DNA of 64,000 bases. Origin: an uncultured Bacteroidales bacterium (GTDB taxonomy: Bacteria; Bacteroidota; Bacteroidia; Bacteroidales; UBA932). The stretch lies in assembly GCA_900541925.1 (NCBI GenBank), contig UQMB01000006.1:1-64000 (forward strand), in the 5' to 3' direction. Below, one piece after another: positions 51,491 to 63,192 of this stretch (positions within the stretch are counted from its first letter, which is position 1; every line of letters begins with the position of its first letter). The notes beneath the pieces are model-generated. The model was not told the DNA's origin, did no database searches, and saw nothing but the letters and a program-made list of their open reading frames with translations. A program made the position numbers and the translations under genes.

Positions 51491-53017
51491 CTAATCAATC
51501 GTCCATTCGGCGCCGTCCTTGGTGTCTTTGACCTGGATGCCGAGGGCTTTGAGGGAGTCGCGGATGTGGTCGGAGACGGCCCAGTCCTTGGCCGCCTTTG
51601 CGGCAGCGCGCTGCTCCAGCACCATGTCCATCAGTCCGCCGATCACCTTGCCGTCAGAGCCGGCCGCCGCGTCCTCGTCTTTGAGGCCGAGCACCCCGAA
51701 CACGATGTCGTCGAAGAGCCGGACAAGAGTCTGGATGTCGCCGGCCCCGAGCGTCACCTGCCCCGCCTTGGCCGAGTTGATGATGCGGACGGCCTCCGAG
51801 ATGTGCGCAAGGGCCACCGGAGTGTTGATATCATCGCAGAGGGCGTCGTAGATGCCCTCGAATATGGCCTTCACCTCCGCGCTTTCCGCAGGGCAGCTGT
51901 CCGGGGCGGTGGACAGGGTCTGCTCGCCGTACCGGTACTGAGGGACGGACTTTCCTGCCATCGCGTAGAGGTCTTTCGCCGCCTGCATCAGCCTCTTGAG
52001 CCCTTTTTCCGAAGCCTGGAGGGCTTCGTTGGAGAAGTCCAGAGTACTGCGGTAGTGGGCCTGGAGGATGAAGAAACGCACTGTCATCGGGCTGTAGGCC
52101 TGCTCGAGCTTCGGGTGGTCGCCCGCAAAAAGCTGCGGCAGGGTGATGAAGTTGCCGAGCGACTTGCCCATCTTCTGCCCGTTTATCGTGATCATGTTGT
52201 TGTGGACCCAGTAATGTACGCCCTGAGTGCCGCGCATCGCCTCGTTCTGGGCAATCTCGCACTCGTGGTGCGGGAACATCAGGTCCATCCCGCCTCCGTG
52301 TATGTCAAACTCGCGCCCGAGGTATTTCTCCCCCATCACCGAGCACTCCAGATGCCATCCCGGGAATCCCTCTCCCCAAGGGGACGGCCAGCGCATGATA
52401 TGCTGAGGCTCCGCCTTTTTCCAGAGGGCGAAGTCGTAAGGGGCGCGTTTGTCGGACTGCCCGTCCAGGTTGCGGGTGCCTTCGAGGGTGTCGTCCAGGT
52501 TGCGTCCGGACAGGACTCCGTAGTGGAAGTCCTTGTTGTATTTCTCCACATCGAAGTACACGCTCCCGTTGCTCTCGTAGGCGTAGCCCGCGTCGAGAAT
52601 CTTCCTGATGGCCTCGATCTGCTCTATGATGTGGCCGGACGCCCTCGGCTCTATGGACGGCGGCGCCACGTTCAGGAGACGCATGGCCTCGTGGTAGCGG
52701 AAAGTGTAGGTCTGCACCACCTCCATCGGCTCAAGCTGCTCCAGCCTTGCCTTCTTGGCTATCTTGTCCTCGCCCTCGTCGGCGTCGTGTTCAAGATGGC
52801 CCACATCCGTGATGTTGCGGACATAGCGTACCTGGTATCCCAGATGCCGCAGCAGTTTGCTGAGGACATCGTATGTGATTCCCGGTCTCGCATGGCCCAG
52901 ATGGGCTTCCCCATATACGGTAGGGCCGCAGACATACATCCCGACATGGCCCGGGTTGATTGGCACGAACAGTTCCTTTCTGCGCGAAAGGGTATTGGTA
53001 AGGCTAAGATCTCTCAT
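51491..53017 (-). CDS. cysS: Cysteinyl-tRNA synthetase
   Basis: Charges tRNA-Cys. 508 residues; class I motifs are HLGH (in YGEAHLGHARPG) and KMGKSLGN (KMSKS equivalent). Zinc ligands include the Cys in YVCGPTVY and the HHECE segment of DLMFPHHECEIAQNEA. Start MRDLSLTNTLSRRKE at 53017 is the only sensible ATG. Divergent from the exonuclease gene with 55 bases between. Confidence 0.97.
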   Translation of the reverse strand: MRDLSLTNTLSRRKELFVPINPGHVGMYVCGPTVYGEAHLGHARPGITYDVLSKLLRHLGYQVRYVRNITDVGHLEHDADEGEDKIAKKARLEQLEPMEVVQTYTFRYHEAMRLLNVAPPSIEPRASGHIIEQIEAIRKILDAGYAYESNGSVYFDVEKYNKDFHYGVLSGRNLDDTLEGTRNLDGQSDKRAPYDFALWKKAEPQHIMRWPSPWGEGFPGWHLECSVMGEKYLGREFDIHGGGMDLMFPHHECEIAQNEAMRGTQGVHYWVHNNMITINGQKMGKSLGNFITLPQLFAGDHPKLEQAYSPMTVRFFILQAHYRSTLDFSNEALQASEKGLKRLMQAAKDLYAMAGKSVPQYRYGEQTLSTAPDSCPAESAEVKAIFEGIYDALCDDINTPVALAHISEAVRIINSAKAGQVTLGAGDIQTLVRLFDDIVFGVLGLKDEDAAAGSDGKVIGGLMDMVLEQRAAAKAAKDWAVSDHIRDSLKALGIQVKDTKDGAEWTID

Positions 53018-53072
53018 TGTTGATTGTCGATAATCCCACGAATATACGAATAAAAATGCTTACTTTAGCCTT

Positions 53073-53825
53073 ATGAAATTCATAAGCTGGAATGTCAACG
53101 GCCTGAGAGCCGTCGCCGGGAAGGGTTTCCCCGAGATATTCAAGGCCCTGGACGCCGATTTTGTGTGCCTGCAGGAGACCAAACTTCAGGAGGGGCAGAT
53201 AGATATGGAGTTTGAGGGCTACCGTTCGTACTGGAACTATGCCGTCAAGAAAGGCTACTCCGGCACCGTCATATATACGCGGCTGGAGCCGGTCAGCGTC
53301 AGCTACGGCATGCAGAATGAGGAGCACGACCAGGAGGGGAGGGTCATAACCCTTGAGATGCCTGACTTCTACTTGGTCAATGTCTACACCCCCAACTCCC
53401 AGGACGGATTGCGCCGGCTCGACTACAGGATGAAGTGGGAAGACCATTTCCGTGCATATGTCAGCGGCCTTGCCGGGAAGAAAGGAGTGGTGATATGCGG
53501 AGACATGAACGTGGCCCACGAGGAAATAGATCTCAAGAACCCTTCCACAAACCATCTCAACGCCGGTTTCTCCGACGAGGAGCGTGCCAAGATGAGTGAA
53601 CTCCTCGCAGCCGGGTTCCATGACAGCTGGAGAGAGCAGCATCCCGGAGAGGCCAAATACTCATGGTGGTCATACAGGATGCGGGCCCGTGAAAGGAACG
53701 TGGGCTGGCGTATTGACTATTTCCTTGTTTCAGACAGCCTTAGAGAGAGAGTCGAGGCCACGGACATCCATAACGAAATCCTTGGCTCGGACCACTGTCC
53801 GGTGGAATTGGACCTGGCCTTCTAG
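53073..53825 (+). CDS. xth: Exodeoxyribonuclease III
   Basis: DNA repair AP endonuclease / 3'-5' exonuclease of 250 residues. Family motifs: KFISWNVNGLRA, FVCLQETKLQ (catalytic Glu), SGTVIYTR, GDMNVAHEEIDL (Asp and Asn), WWSYRM...NVGWRIDYFLVS and GSDHCPVELDL (catalytic His). Near-consensus -7 element TACTTTAG shortly before the start. Its TAG stop overlaps the convergent TAG of the DUF368 gene in a shared CTAG. Confidence 0.96.
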   Translation: MKFISWNVNGLRAVAGKGFPEIFKALDADFVCLQETKLQEGQIDMEFEGYRSYWNYAVKKGYSGTVIYTRLEPVSVSYGMQNEEHDQEGRVITLEMPDFYLVNVYTPNSQDGLRRLDYRMKWEDHFRAYVSGLAGKKGVVICGDMNVAHEEIDLKNPSTNHLNAGFSDEERAKMSELLAAGFHDSWREQHPGEAKYSWWSYRMRARERNVGWRIDYFLVSDSLRERVEATDIHNEILGSDHCPVELDLAF

Positions 53826-54721
53826 GCGGACTTTTTCCTGGAGCCGAGCAGCTCGAACAATACCACGGCCGCAATGCCGACAGCGCACCAGATGACTGCT
53901 CCCGGGATCTGAAGGTCAAGAGGGGAGACGCTGCCCGTGCGCAGAAGCTGTGCTGCCTCCACAGCCTCGCTGTCGTACCATGGCCACACCCTCACGAGCG
54001 ACCCGAACACGAAGCCCAGCAGCACCAGCATGGTCTGTCTCTCCCAGCGGGCGAGCAGCCAGTGCAGGAGTTTGGCGAACGCCAGTATCCCCACCACGCA
54101 GCCCACGCCGAACATGATGATTACCGGCCAGTTGAGGTCGGTGATCGCCTGCATGATATAGTGGTATTTGCCCATCACCAGCAGGATGAAGCTCCCTGAG
54201 ATGCCCGGCAGAATCATCGCGCAGATGGAGATGGCTCCGCAGAGGAATATGAACCAGATGTCGTCAGTGGTCTTGGTCGGGGACATCGTGCAGATCACGA
54301 GCCCGAGCGCAAGGCCGATGACGGCCGGAATCAGGTCGGCGCCGCGGAAGTCCTTGATGCCGCGCACCATCACCACGGCGGACGCGAGTATCAGGCCGAA
54401 GAAGAATGCCCAGGTCAGGATCGGGTAGTAAGTCAGGCACCATGTGACCAGCTTGGCGAGTGAGAACACACTGAGCAGCACGCCCACGAGCAGCGCCACC
54501 AGGAAATCACCATTTATCAGGCGCCAGAACTCCCGGAACCTCCCGTGCAGCAGGGATTTCCAGGTTTCCTTTTCGGTCACGGCGTTGAGCGCGCCGACTA
54601 TGTCCGAGTAGATGCCCGTCAACAGGGCTATGGTGCCGCCGCTCACACCGGGCACGACATTGGCCGCGCCCATTCCGAAGCCTTTGAGGGCGACGATAAT
54701 ATGATGCATCAAAGATTTCAT
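53822..54721 (-). CDS. DUF368 membrane protein (polyprenyl-phosphate translocase family)
   Basis: 299 residues from the ATG at 54721 (MKSLMHHIIVALKGFGMGAANVVPGVSGGTIALLTGIY). The internal repeat typical of DUF368 is present: NVVPGVSGGT in the first half and MILPGISGSFILL in the second. About eight to nine membrane helices. Members of this family (PopT) have been shown in other bacteria to recycle undecaprenyl phosphate across the membrane. The start overlaps the upstream small gene by 4 bases. Confidence 0.9.
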   Translation of the reverse strand: MKSLMHHIIVALKGFGMGAANVVPGVSGGTIALLTGIYSDIVGALNAVTEKETWKSLLHGRFREFWRLINGDFLVALLVGVLLSVFSLAKLVTWCLTYYPILTWAFFFGLILASAVVMVRGIKDFRGADLIPAVIGLALGLVICTMSPTKTTDDIWFIFLCGAISICAMILPGISGSFILLVMGKYHYIMQAITDLNWPVIIMFGVGCVVGILAFAKLLHWLLARWERQTMLVLLGFVFGSLVRVWPWYDSEAVEAAQLLRTGSVSPLDLQIPGAVIWCAVGIAAVVLFELLGSRKKSA

Positions 54722-55203
54722 CTGATTATGTTGAGATAATTCTTTATTTCGGAGAATACGGCCGACTGGCTCGGGATGTTCCCGCTTTCCGGAGGCAGGA
54801 TCACGAGGTCGAACACGTCTCCCTTGAGTTGCCTGCGCCCTATCTTGAAACATGCCCGGCTGCACCGAGCTTCATATTCCGCCCAGAAAGCATCCTCCGG
54901 GTCGGCGAGGGAGATGAGAAGCTCGCCCGCCCCTTGCGCGGCCCTCTCGCCTCTGGACTTTTTCTTGATTGTCCCGGCCAGGTCGATATCCTTGCCGGTT
55001 GGGCAGAAGATATGCACGGGGATATTGTTGTAACTGAAGAACTGTGAGACGGCGGCCCTGACGGCGTCACTGTCTTCCTGCTGTGGGGCGACGAGCACGG
55101 TCGCTTCGCGTATTGCGCTCAGCGGGTGCAGGCCGTGCGGGGTGTTGCTTTCATTGCGCCTGAGCGCGATGAGACGCAGAAGCAGCACAAACGGGTTCTT
55201 CAT
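54718..55203 (-). CDS. Small conserved protein of unknown function (DUF6913-like)
   Basis: 161 residues from the ATG at 55203 (MKNPFVLLLRLIALRRNESNTPH). No signal peptide or membrane span is convincing. TVLVAPQQEDSDAVRAAVSQFFSYNNIPVHIFC and FDLVILPPESGN give an alternating beta-alpha pattern. It resembles small Bacteroidota proteins grouped as DUF6913, but I hold this loosely. It overlaps the kinase gene upstream and the DUF368 gene downstream by 4 bases each, so the three form one translationally coupled operon. Confidence 0.75.
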   Translation of the reverse strand: MKNPFVLLLRLIALRRNESNTPHGLHPLSAIREATVLVAPQQEDSDAVRAAVSQFFSYNNIPVHIFCPTGKDIDLAGTIKKKSRGERAAQGAGELLISLADPEDAFWAEYEARCSRACFKIGRRQLKGDVFDLVILPPESGNIPSQSAVFSEIKNYLNIIR

Positions 55204-56201
55204 CGGGCTTCGTTTGAGGAGAAGAGTTCCCGGATCTCGCGCTTGGCCTCTTTCCAACGCGGGATGTCGATCTTGGTCCCGATGACCTCCACTACCTTGG
55301 CGGCGATGATGGATCCGACTTCTCCGCATTCTTTGAGGCTGCGCCCCAGAGAGTGCGCATAGAGGAAGCCTGCCGCATATGTGTCTCCGGCGCCGGTGGC
55401 ATCCACGGTCTCGGCCGGCCAGGCCTGGATGAACTGGACTTCCTCCCCAGATTTGATCCAGCTTCCGTCCTTGCCGATTTTGACGACGGCGATTTCGCAG
55501 AGCTTTGCAATCTCGTCAAGCGCCTTGAGCGGATCGTCGAGCTTGGTGAACGATTTGGATTCCGTCTCGTTGGCGAACACGATGTCCACATATCTCTCCA
55601 CGATGTCGTGGAGGAAGGCGAGGTTCGACTCCACCACATTGTATGACGCCATGTCGAGCGATATGATGCATCCGGCGTCGTGGGCGAGTTCCACGGCTCT
55701 GCGTATGAGGGCCTGGTTCTGGACAAGATATCCTTCTATGTGGAAATAGTCGTAACCCTCGAACCACTCCGGCTTAAGGTCTTCCGGCACCAGGTCCAGG
55801 GCGGCGCCGAGATATACGGCGAAGGTGCGCTCGGCGTTGCCGCCGCTCACGAATACCATGGAGCGTCCGCTTGAGTGCGGGCTTTTCAGGAGCACGGTCT
55901 TGACTCCGTATTGCTCTTGGTCGCTCTTGAACAGGAGTCCGAGCTCGTCGTCTCCTATCTTCCCGATGAAACTGGACGGCATGCCGAGAATCGAGGTGCA
56001 GGTGATTGTGTTGGCGGCTGAACCGCCGGCCACATACTTCACTCCGAGAGGCTTGAGCGCTGCCCAGATCTTGTCTCCGGTCTCCATGTCAACATGTTGC
56101 ATGCTGCCTTTCGGAAGATGGTAGTTGTTGAGGAGCGAGTCGTCCTGCAGAACTGCCAGGATGTCGGTGAGGGCGTTCCCTATTCCAAGTATCGATTTCA
56201 T
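55200..56201 (-). CDS. PfkB-family carbohydrate / nucleoside kinase
   Basis: 333 residues from the ATG at 56201 (MKSILGIGNALTDILAVLQDD). Ribokinase-fold signatures: GGSAANTITCTSILG early, and DATGAGDTYAAGFLYAHSLG with the catalytic Asp late. Overall closest in style to adenosine kinase-like or sugar kinases of Bacteroidota; the substrate is not decidable from sequence. A TAATTTTG box sits 6 bases upstream of the ATG, implying a leaderless message. Confidence 0.9.
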   Translation of the reverse strand: MKSILGIGNALTDILAVLQDDSLLNNYHLPKGSMQHVDMETGDKIWAALKPLGVKYVAGGSAANTITCTSILGMPSSFIGKIGDDELGLLFKSDQEQYGVKTVLLKSPHSSGRSMVFVSGGNAERTFAVYLGAALDLVPEDLKPEWFEGYDYFHIEGYLVQNQALIRRAVELAHDAGCIISLDMASYNVVESNLAFLHDIVERYVDIVFANETESKSFTKLDDPLKALDEIAKLCEIAVVKIGKDGSWIKSGEEVQFIQAWPAETVDATGAGDTYAAGFLYAHSLGRSLKECGEVGSIIAAKVVEVIGTKIDIPRWKEAKREIRELFSSNEAR

Positions 56202-56204
56202 ATC

Positions 56205-56236
56205 TTGCAAAATTAGCATAATTATCCGTAAATTTG
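56205..56236. promoter_or_regulatory. Overlapping divergent promoters
   Basis: Plus strand: TAAATTTG (56229-56236) with TTG at 56205-56207, facing the gene at 56245. Minus strand: TAATTTTG (56215-56208) facing the kinase start at 56201. The two -7 boxes are 13 bases apart, so the polymerases would compete. Both start codons lie within 10 bases of their box. Confidence 0.6.
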
Positions 56237-56244
56237 CGCCCTAT

Positions 56245-57225
56245 ATGAATAAGAAAGCGACCAAAGTGCTTAAGTACCTTCTGTCCGTCGGACTGGCGGC
56301 CGTACTGGTGTGGTTTGCCTTCCGTGGTGTCGACTGGAAAGCCTTCCTGGAAGGACTCAAGGAGACGAGATGGGGGTATGTGCTGGTCTTCACCCTGGTT
56401 TCAGTGCTGGCCTTGTTCTTCAGGGAAGAGAGGTGGAAATTGATGATGGAGCCTCTTGACCCGGACGTGAAGAGGCTTGATGCGTGGGATGCGTCGAATG
56501 TGGGCAATCTGGTGAATGTGGTCCTCCCCGGGGCTGGGGAGTTCATCCGCGGGGGATATATAAAATCCAACAAGATGAGCTACAACAAGATTCTGGGCAC
56601 CATCGTCTGCGAGCGTGCCTGGGATGTCCTGGCTGTGCTCTTCATGCTGGTCCTTGCTCTTGTCCTGAAATGGAACACATTCGGAGAGTTTTTCCTCACC
56701 AATATCTGGAATCCGCTTACGCACAGTTTCGGATTCTCGATGTGGTGGATTCTGGCCCCGATTCTTGTCGCCCTTGCCGTATTCGTCTGGGGCGTTTTCC
56801 ATTGGCAGGAGAGGTATCCTTTCTGCGCCAAGGTCGCCGGTGCGGTACGCGGCCTCGGGGCTGGCATCGCCAGTTTTGCGCATATCCGCCGCAAGTGGGC
56901 GTTCGTGCTGTATACCATAGGTATATGGGTGACATATCTCCTGATGACCTACTATAATTTCCTGGCGATTCCTGCGCTTGCCCATCTGACGTTCTTCGAT
57001 TCTCTCTTCGTGTCCGCCGTGGGCAACATAGCCTCTGTCATCCCGGTTCCCGGCGGTATAGGGGCGTATCATTATCTTGTCGCGCTGACATTGGAGTCCA
57101 TCCATGGCGCGACCTGGGAGACGAGCCTGCTTTTCGCCACCTTGAGCCACGAGACCCATGCGCTGCTTATAATCCTGCTGGGTGTGGCTTCTTATGTCCG
57201 CCTTTCAGTACGCAAGAGAAAATAA
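56245..57225 (+). CDS. UPF0104 / MprF-flippase-like membrane protein
   Basis: 326 residues from the ATG at 56245 (MNKKATKVLKYLLSVGLAAVLVWFAFRGVDWKAFLEGL). Multi-helix protein of the lysylphosphatidylglycerol synthase transmembrane (flippase) family, with the family's FFREERWKLMM, NVVLPGAGEFIRGGY, ERAWDVLAVLF and IPVPGGIGAYHYLVAL segments. It lacks the soluble synthase domain of MprF, so lipid translocation rather than aminoacylation is the likely role. Substrate unknown. Confidence 0.87.
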   Translation: MNKKATKVLKYLLSVGLAAVLVWFAFRGVDWKAFLEGLKETRWGYVLVFTLVSVLALFFREERWKLMMEPLDPDVKRLDAWDASNVGNLVNVVLPGAGEFIRGGYIKSNKMSYNKILGTIVCERAWDVLAVLFMLVLALVLKWNTFGEFFLTNIWNPLTHSFGFSMWWILAPILVALAVFVWGVFHWQERYPFCAKVAGAVRGLGAGIASFAHIRRKWAFVLYTIGIWVTYLLMTYYNFLAIPALAHLTFFDSLFVSAVGNIASVIPVPGGIGAYHYLVALTLESIHGATWETSLLFATLSHETHALLIILLGVASYVRLSVRKRK

Positions 57226-57235
57226 TGGAAAGTGT

Positions 57236-57266
57236 TTTGAATTGTTCAAAACACTTTCTAACTTTG
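57236..57266 (+). promoter_or_regulatory. Consensus promoter of the tRNA-Arg gene
   Basis: TTTG (57236-57239), exactly 19 bases, TAACTTTG (57259-57266). Both boxes are perfect. The tRNA begins 31 bases downstream of the -7 box. Confidence 0.85.
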
Positions 57267-57296
57267 CACTCCCTTGAGTTTTCAGGGATAACGGAC

Positions 57297-57370
57297 GGTT
57301 CCGTAGCTCAGTTGGATAGAGCAACAGCCTTCTAAGCTGTGGGTCCCGCGTTCGAGTCGCGGCGGAATCA
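57297..57370 (+). tRNA. tRNA-Arg, anticodon TCT
   Basis: 74-nt cloverleaf. The acceptor stem GGTTCCG pairs with CGGAATC (one G-U), D-loop TAGCTCAGTTGGATAGAGC, anticodon arm CAGCC-TTCTAA-GCTG with anticodon TCT reading AGA, T-arm CCGCG-TTCGAGT-CGCGG, discriminator A. The 3' CCA is not encoded. Confidence 0.95.
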
Positions 57371-57380
57371 CACAACACAA

Positions 57381-57424
57381 AAGAGGCCGGCTAAAAATTT
57401 CTTTTTGGCCGGCCTCTTGCTTTG
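57381..57424. terminator. Bidirectional terminator between tRNA-Arg and fimbrillin gene
   Basis: AAGAGGCCGGC (57381-57391) pairs with GCCGGCCTCTT (57408-57418) over a 16-base AT-rich loop. Followed by GCTTTG on plus and by TTTG on minus. It lies between convergent units. Confidence 0.75.
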
Positions 57425-57439
57425 ATAGTTATCGGGATA

Positions 57440-58477
57440 TTAAGTGGTTACTTCGCTCAGAGTAGCGTTGATACGATACATCTTGCCCGGCTCCAGAGAA
57501 ATGTCTGATGAAAGAATCTTGATATCTTCGAAGTAAGTGGAAGAAGAACGGGCTTTAATGTTAAGTACCGTTCCGGATGGCAGAGTAAAAGTCTTTCCGG
57601 TATATCCTATAATATACGCTACGATATTGCCACTGCCGTCGGGACTGACGCCTGTGCCATATTTCGAGCCTTCGGATTGAAACATAGCTCCAAGACCAAC
57701 GTTGCAATAAGTAGTAAAGGAGCTTTCAGTAAATTTGCCGAATTCATCATTTGCATAAGTCCATCCGTAGAACGTGAGAGCAGGAAAATAAGAACTATTA
57801 TATGCACTAAAATCCACATTGATTATATCATGGCCGCTTGGCACTTTGGCTGTAACCTTTACGACATAGCAGATACTCTTAAGAGTCACATTCACATCTC
57901 CTGCGACAAGAGCGGGGAAATCCGTAATCTTTCCGCGCATCACAACGGCCTCGTCAACATTTGACAGATCGCCATTGCTCCTCTGCAACTGATATTCAGC
58001 AGAAACACTAATGAACGAATTACCTTTTTTCATATTGTACAAAAGAGGTTCCTTATTATCTTTAAGACCTATACCTTCCCTCTTTTTTGACTGCCAAGGC
58101 TTTTCTGCAGTGCCTTCTCCTTCCGTAAGCGCAGGGTAGAATACAGACACCATCACAGCGCCCTTAGGATTGGAATATTTGCCGCTGAACTTCGCAGAGG
58201 CGCCCGCGGTAGTTGTCTCAAAGACGTCATTGGAAAGGATATTTTGGGAAGCGTCAATGGCCACGAGCGAAATCTTGTCGCCGGCCTTCCATGCCGCCTT
58301 GAGGACATTGGCATCTTCGGTGTAGCTAACCTTGGTATCCACGCCTTCGATAGCAGCAGAAAGGACCACATCTACAGGATTGTACTTTATTCCTTCAACA
58401 GAGGAAGCGTTGTCATTTTTCTGGCAGGAAGCTGCTACCAGCAGCGCCGCTGCGACAAGTAAATAAGATTTTCTCAT
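57440..58477 (-). CDS. Fimbrillin-like (Mfa-like) lipoprotein
   Basis: 345 residues; lipoprotein signal MRKSYLLVAAALLVAASC (Cys18). The segment VDTKVSYTEDANVLKAAWKAGDKISLVAID followed by an all-beta body (GKYSNPKGAVMVSVFYPAL) is typical of the Bacteroidales fimbrillin family, proteins exported as lipoproteins and often assembled into type V pili. The C-terminal part (GTVLNIKARSSSTYFEDIKILSSDISLEPGKMYRINATL) fits the donor-strand-rich end of that family. No usher-type anchor genes adjoin it, so it could be a stand-alone surface lipoprotein. It shares a transcript with the small peptide gene upstream. Confidence 0.75.
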   Translation of the reverse strand: MRKSYLLVAAALLVAASCQKNDNASSVEGIKYNPVDVVLSAAIEGVDTKVSYTEDANVLKAAWKAGDKISLVAIDASQNILSNDVFETTTAGASAKFSGKYSNPKGAVMVSVFYPALTEGEGTAEKPWQSKKREGIGLKDNKEPLLYNMKKGNSFISVSAEYQLQRSNGDLSNVDEAVVMRGKITDFPALVAGDVNVTLKSICYVVKVTAKVPSGHDIINVDFSAYNSSYFPALTFYGWTYANDEFGKFTESSFTTYCNVGLGAMFQSEGSKYGTGVSPDGSGNIVAYIIGYTGKTFTLPSGTVLNIKARSSSTYFEDIKILSSDISLEPGKMYRINATLSEVTT

Positions 58478-58495
58478 TGCTTTTGGGGTGTTTAG

Positions 58496-58612
58496 TTACC
58501 AGATTTCGCCTCCGTCTTCGAAGCCGCTTGGAAGAATGCTCGATTGGAGCACGGTGTTGTCAAGATTGATCTCAATCTCTTCGCAGGTGGGTGTAATGTA
58601 GTTGTTACACAT
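58496..58612 (-). CDS. 38-residue peptide gene upstream of the fimbrillin gene
   Basis: An ATG at 58612 opens a 38-codon frame, starting MCNNYITPTCEEIEINLDNT and ending PSGFEDGGEIW. It is acidic, with no signal peptide or membrane span. The stop lies 18 bases before the fimbrillin ATG. A TAnnTTTG-type box (58653-58646) sits 33 bases upstream of its ATG. Short acidic peptides of this build (Y-x-x-P-x-x-E-E-I-E...GG-E-W) are familiar near surface-protein genes in Bacteroidales, but I know no function. Leader peptide, secreted signal or precursor are all open. Confidence 0.6.
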   Translation of the reverse strand: MCNNYITPTCEEIEINLDNTVLQSSILPSGFEDGGEIW

Positions 58613-58645
58613 ATTAGTATTATTGAGTTTGAATTGTAACTGATG

Positions 58646-58653
58646 CAAATATA
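58646..58653 (-). promoter_or_regulatory. -7 element for the peptide-fimbrillin unit
   Basis: TATATTTG on the minus strand matches TAnnTTTG. The -33 candidate (TTTG at 58672-58669) is only 15 bases away, shorter than usual. Confidence 0.45.
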
Positions 58654-58921
58654 CTATTTTCACCCCACCAAAAAATATGAGGTCGACTAAAATGCCTCTG
58701 TGAGAGGACTCGGTACCAGAAACAGGCTTCTACGGTACGGAATATGCGTGCCGTGCAAAAAACAGCCTCCTGCCGCACCGGACGCATCTTCAGTGCGCGA
58801 AACCGCCCCGCTCGGAGGTGAGCAGACATAAAAAGAGGGTGACCTCTAAGTCTATCAAGACTTTTTGGTCACCCCCTTTGAAGTGTTTATATGGCAGGGG
58901 TATTCGGCCCCTGCCATGTTT
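58654..58921. other. Intergenic region downstream of rpoC
   Basis: No gene that I can support. It holds the rpoC terminator at 58829-58879 and otherwise unremarkable mixed sequence. Confidence 0.6.
58829..58879 (-). terminator. rpoBC operon terminator
   Basis: On the minus strand AAAGGGGGTGACC pairs with GGTCACCCTCTTT across a loop that itself contains AGTC/GACT, and runs into TTTTTATG. It begins 43 bases past the rpoC stop. Confidence 0.8.
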
Positions 58922-63172
<4,251 letters not shown>

Positions 63173-63192
63173 ATTGTTATTCGTTCAAACAA

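Noticed and set aside
51566..53023. Open frame of 485 codons opposite cysS
   Set aside because: Antisense shadow of cysS, no recognisable domains, no start signal.
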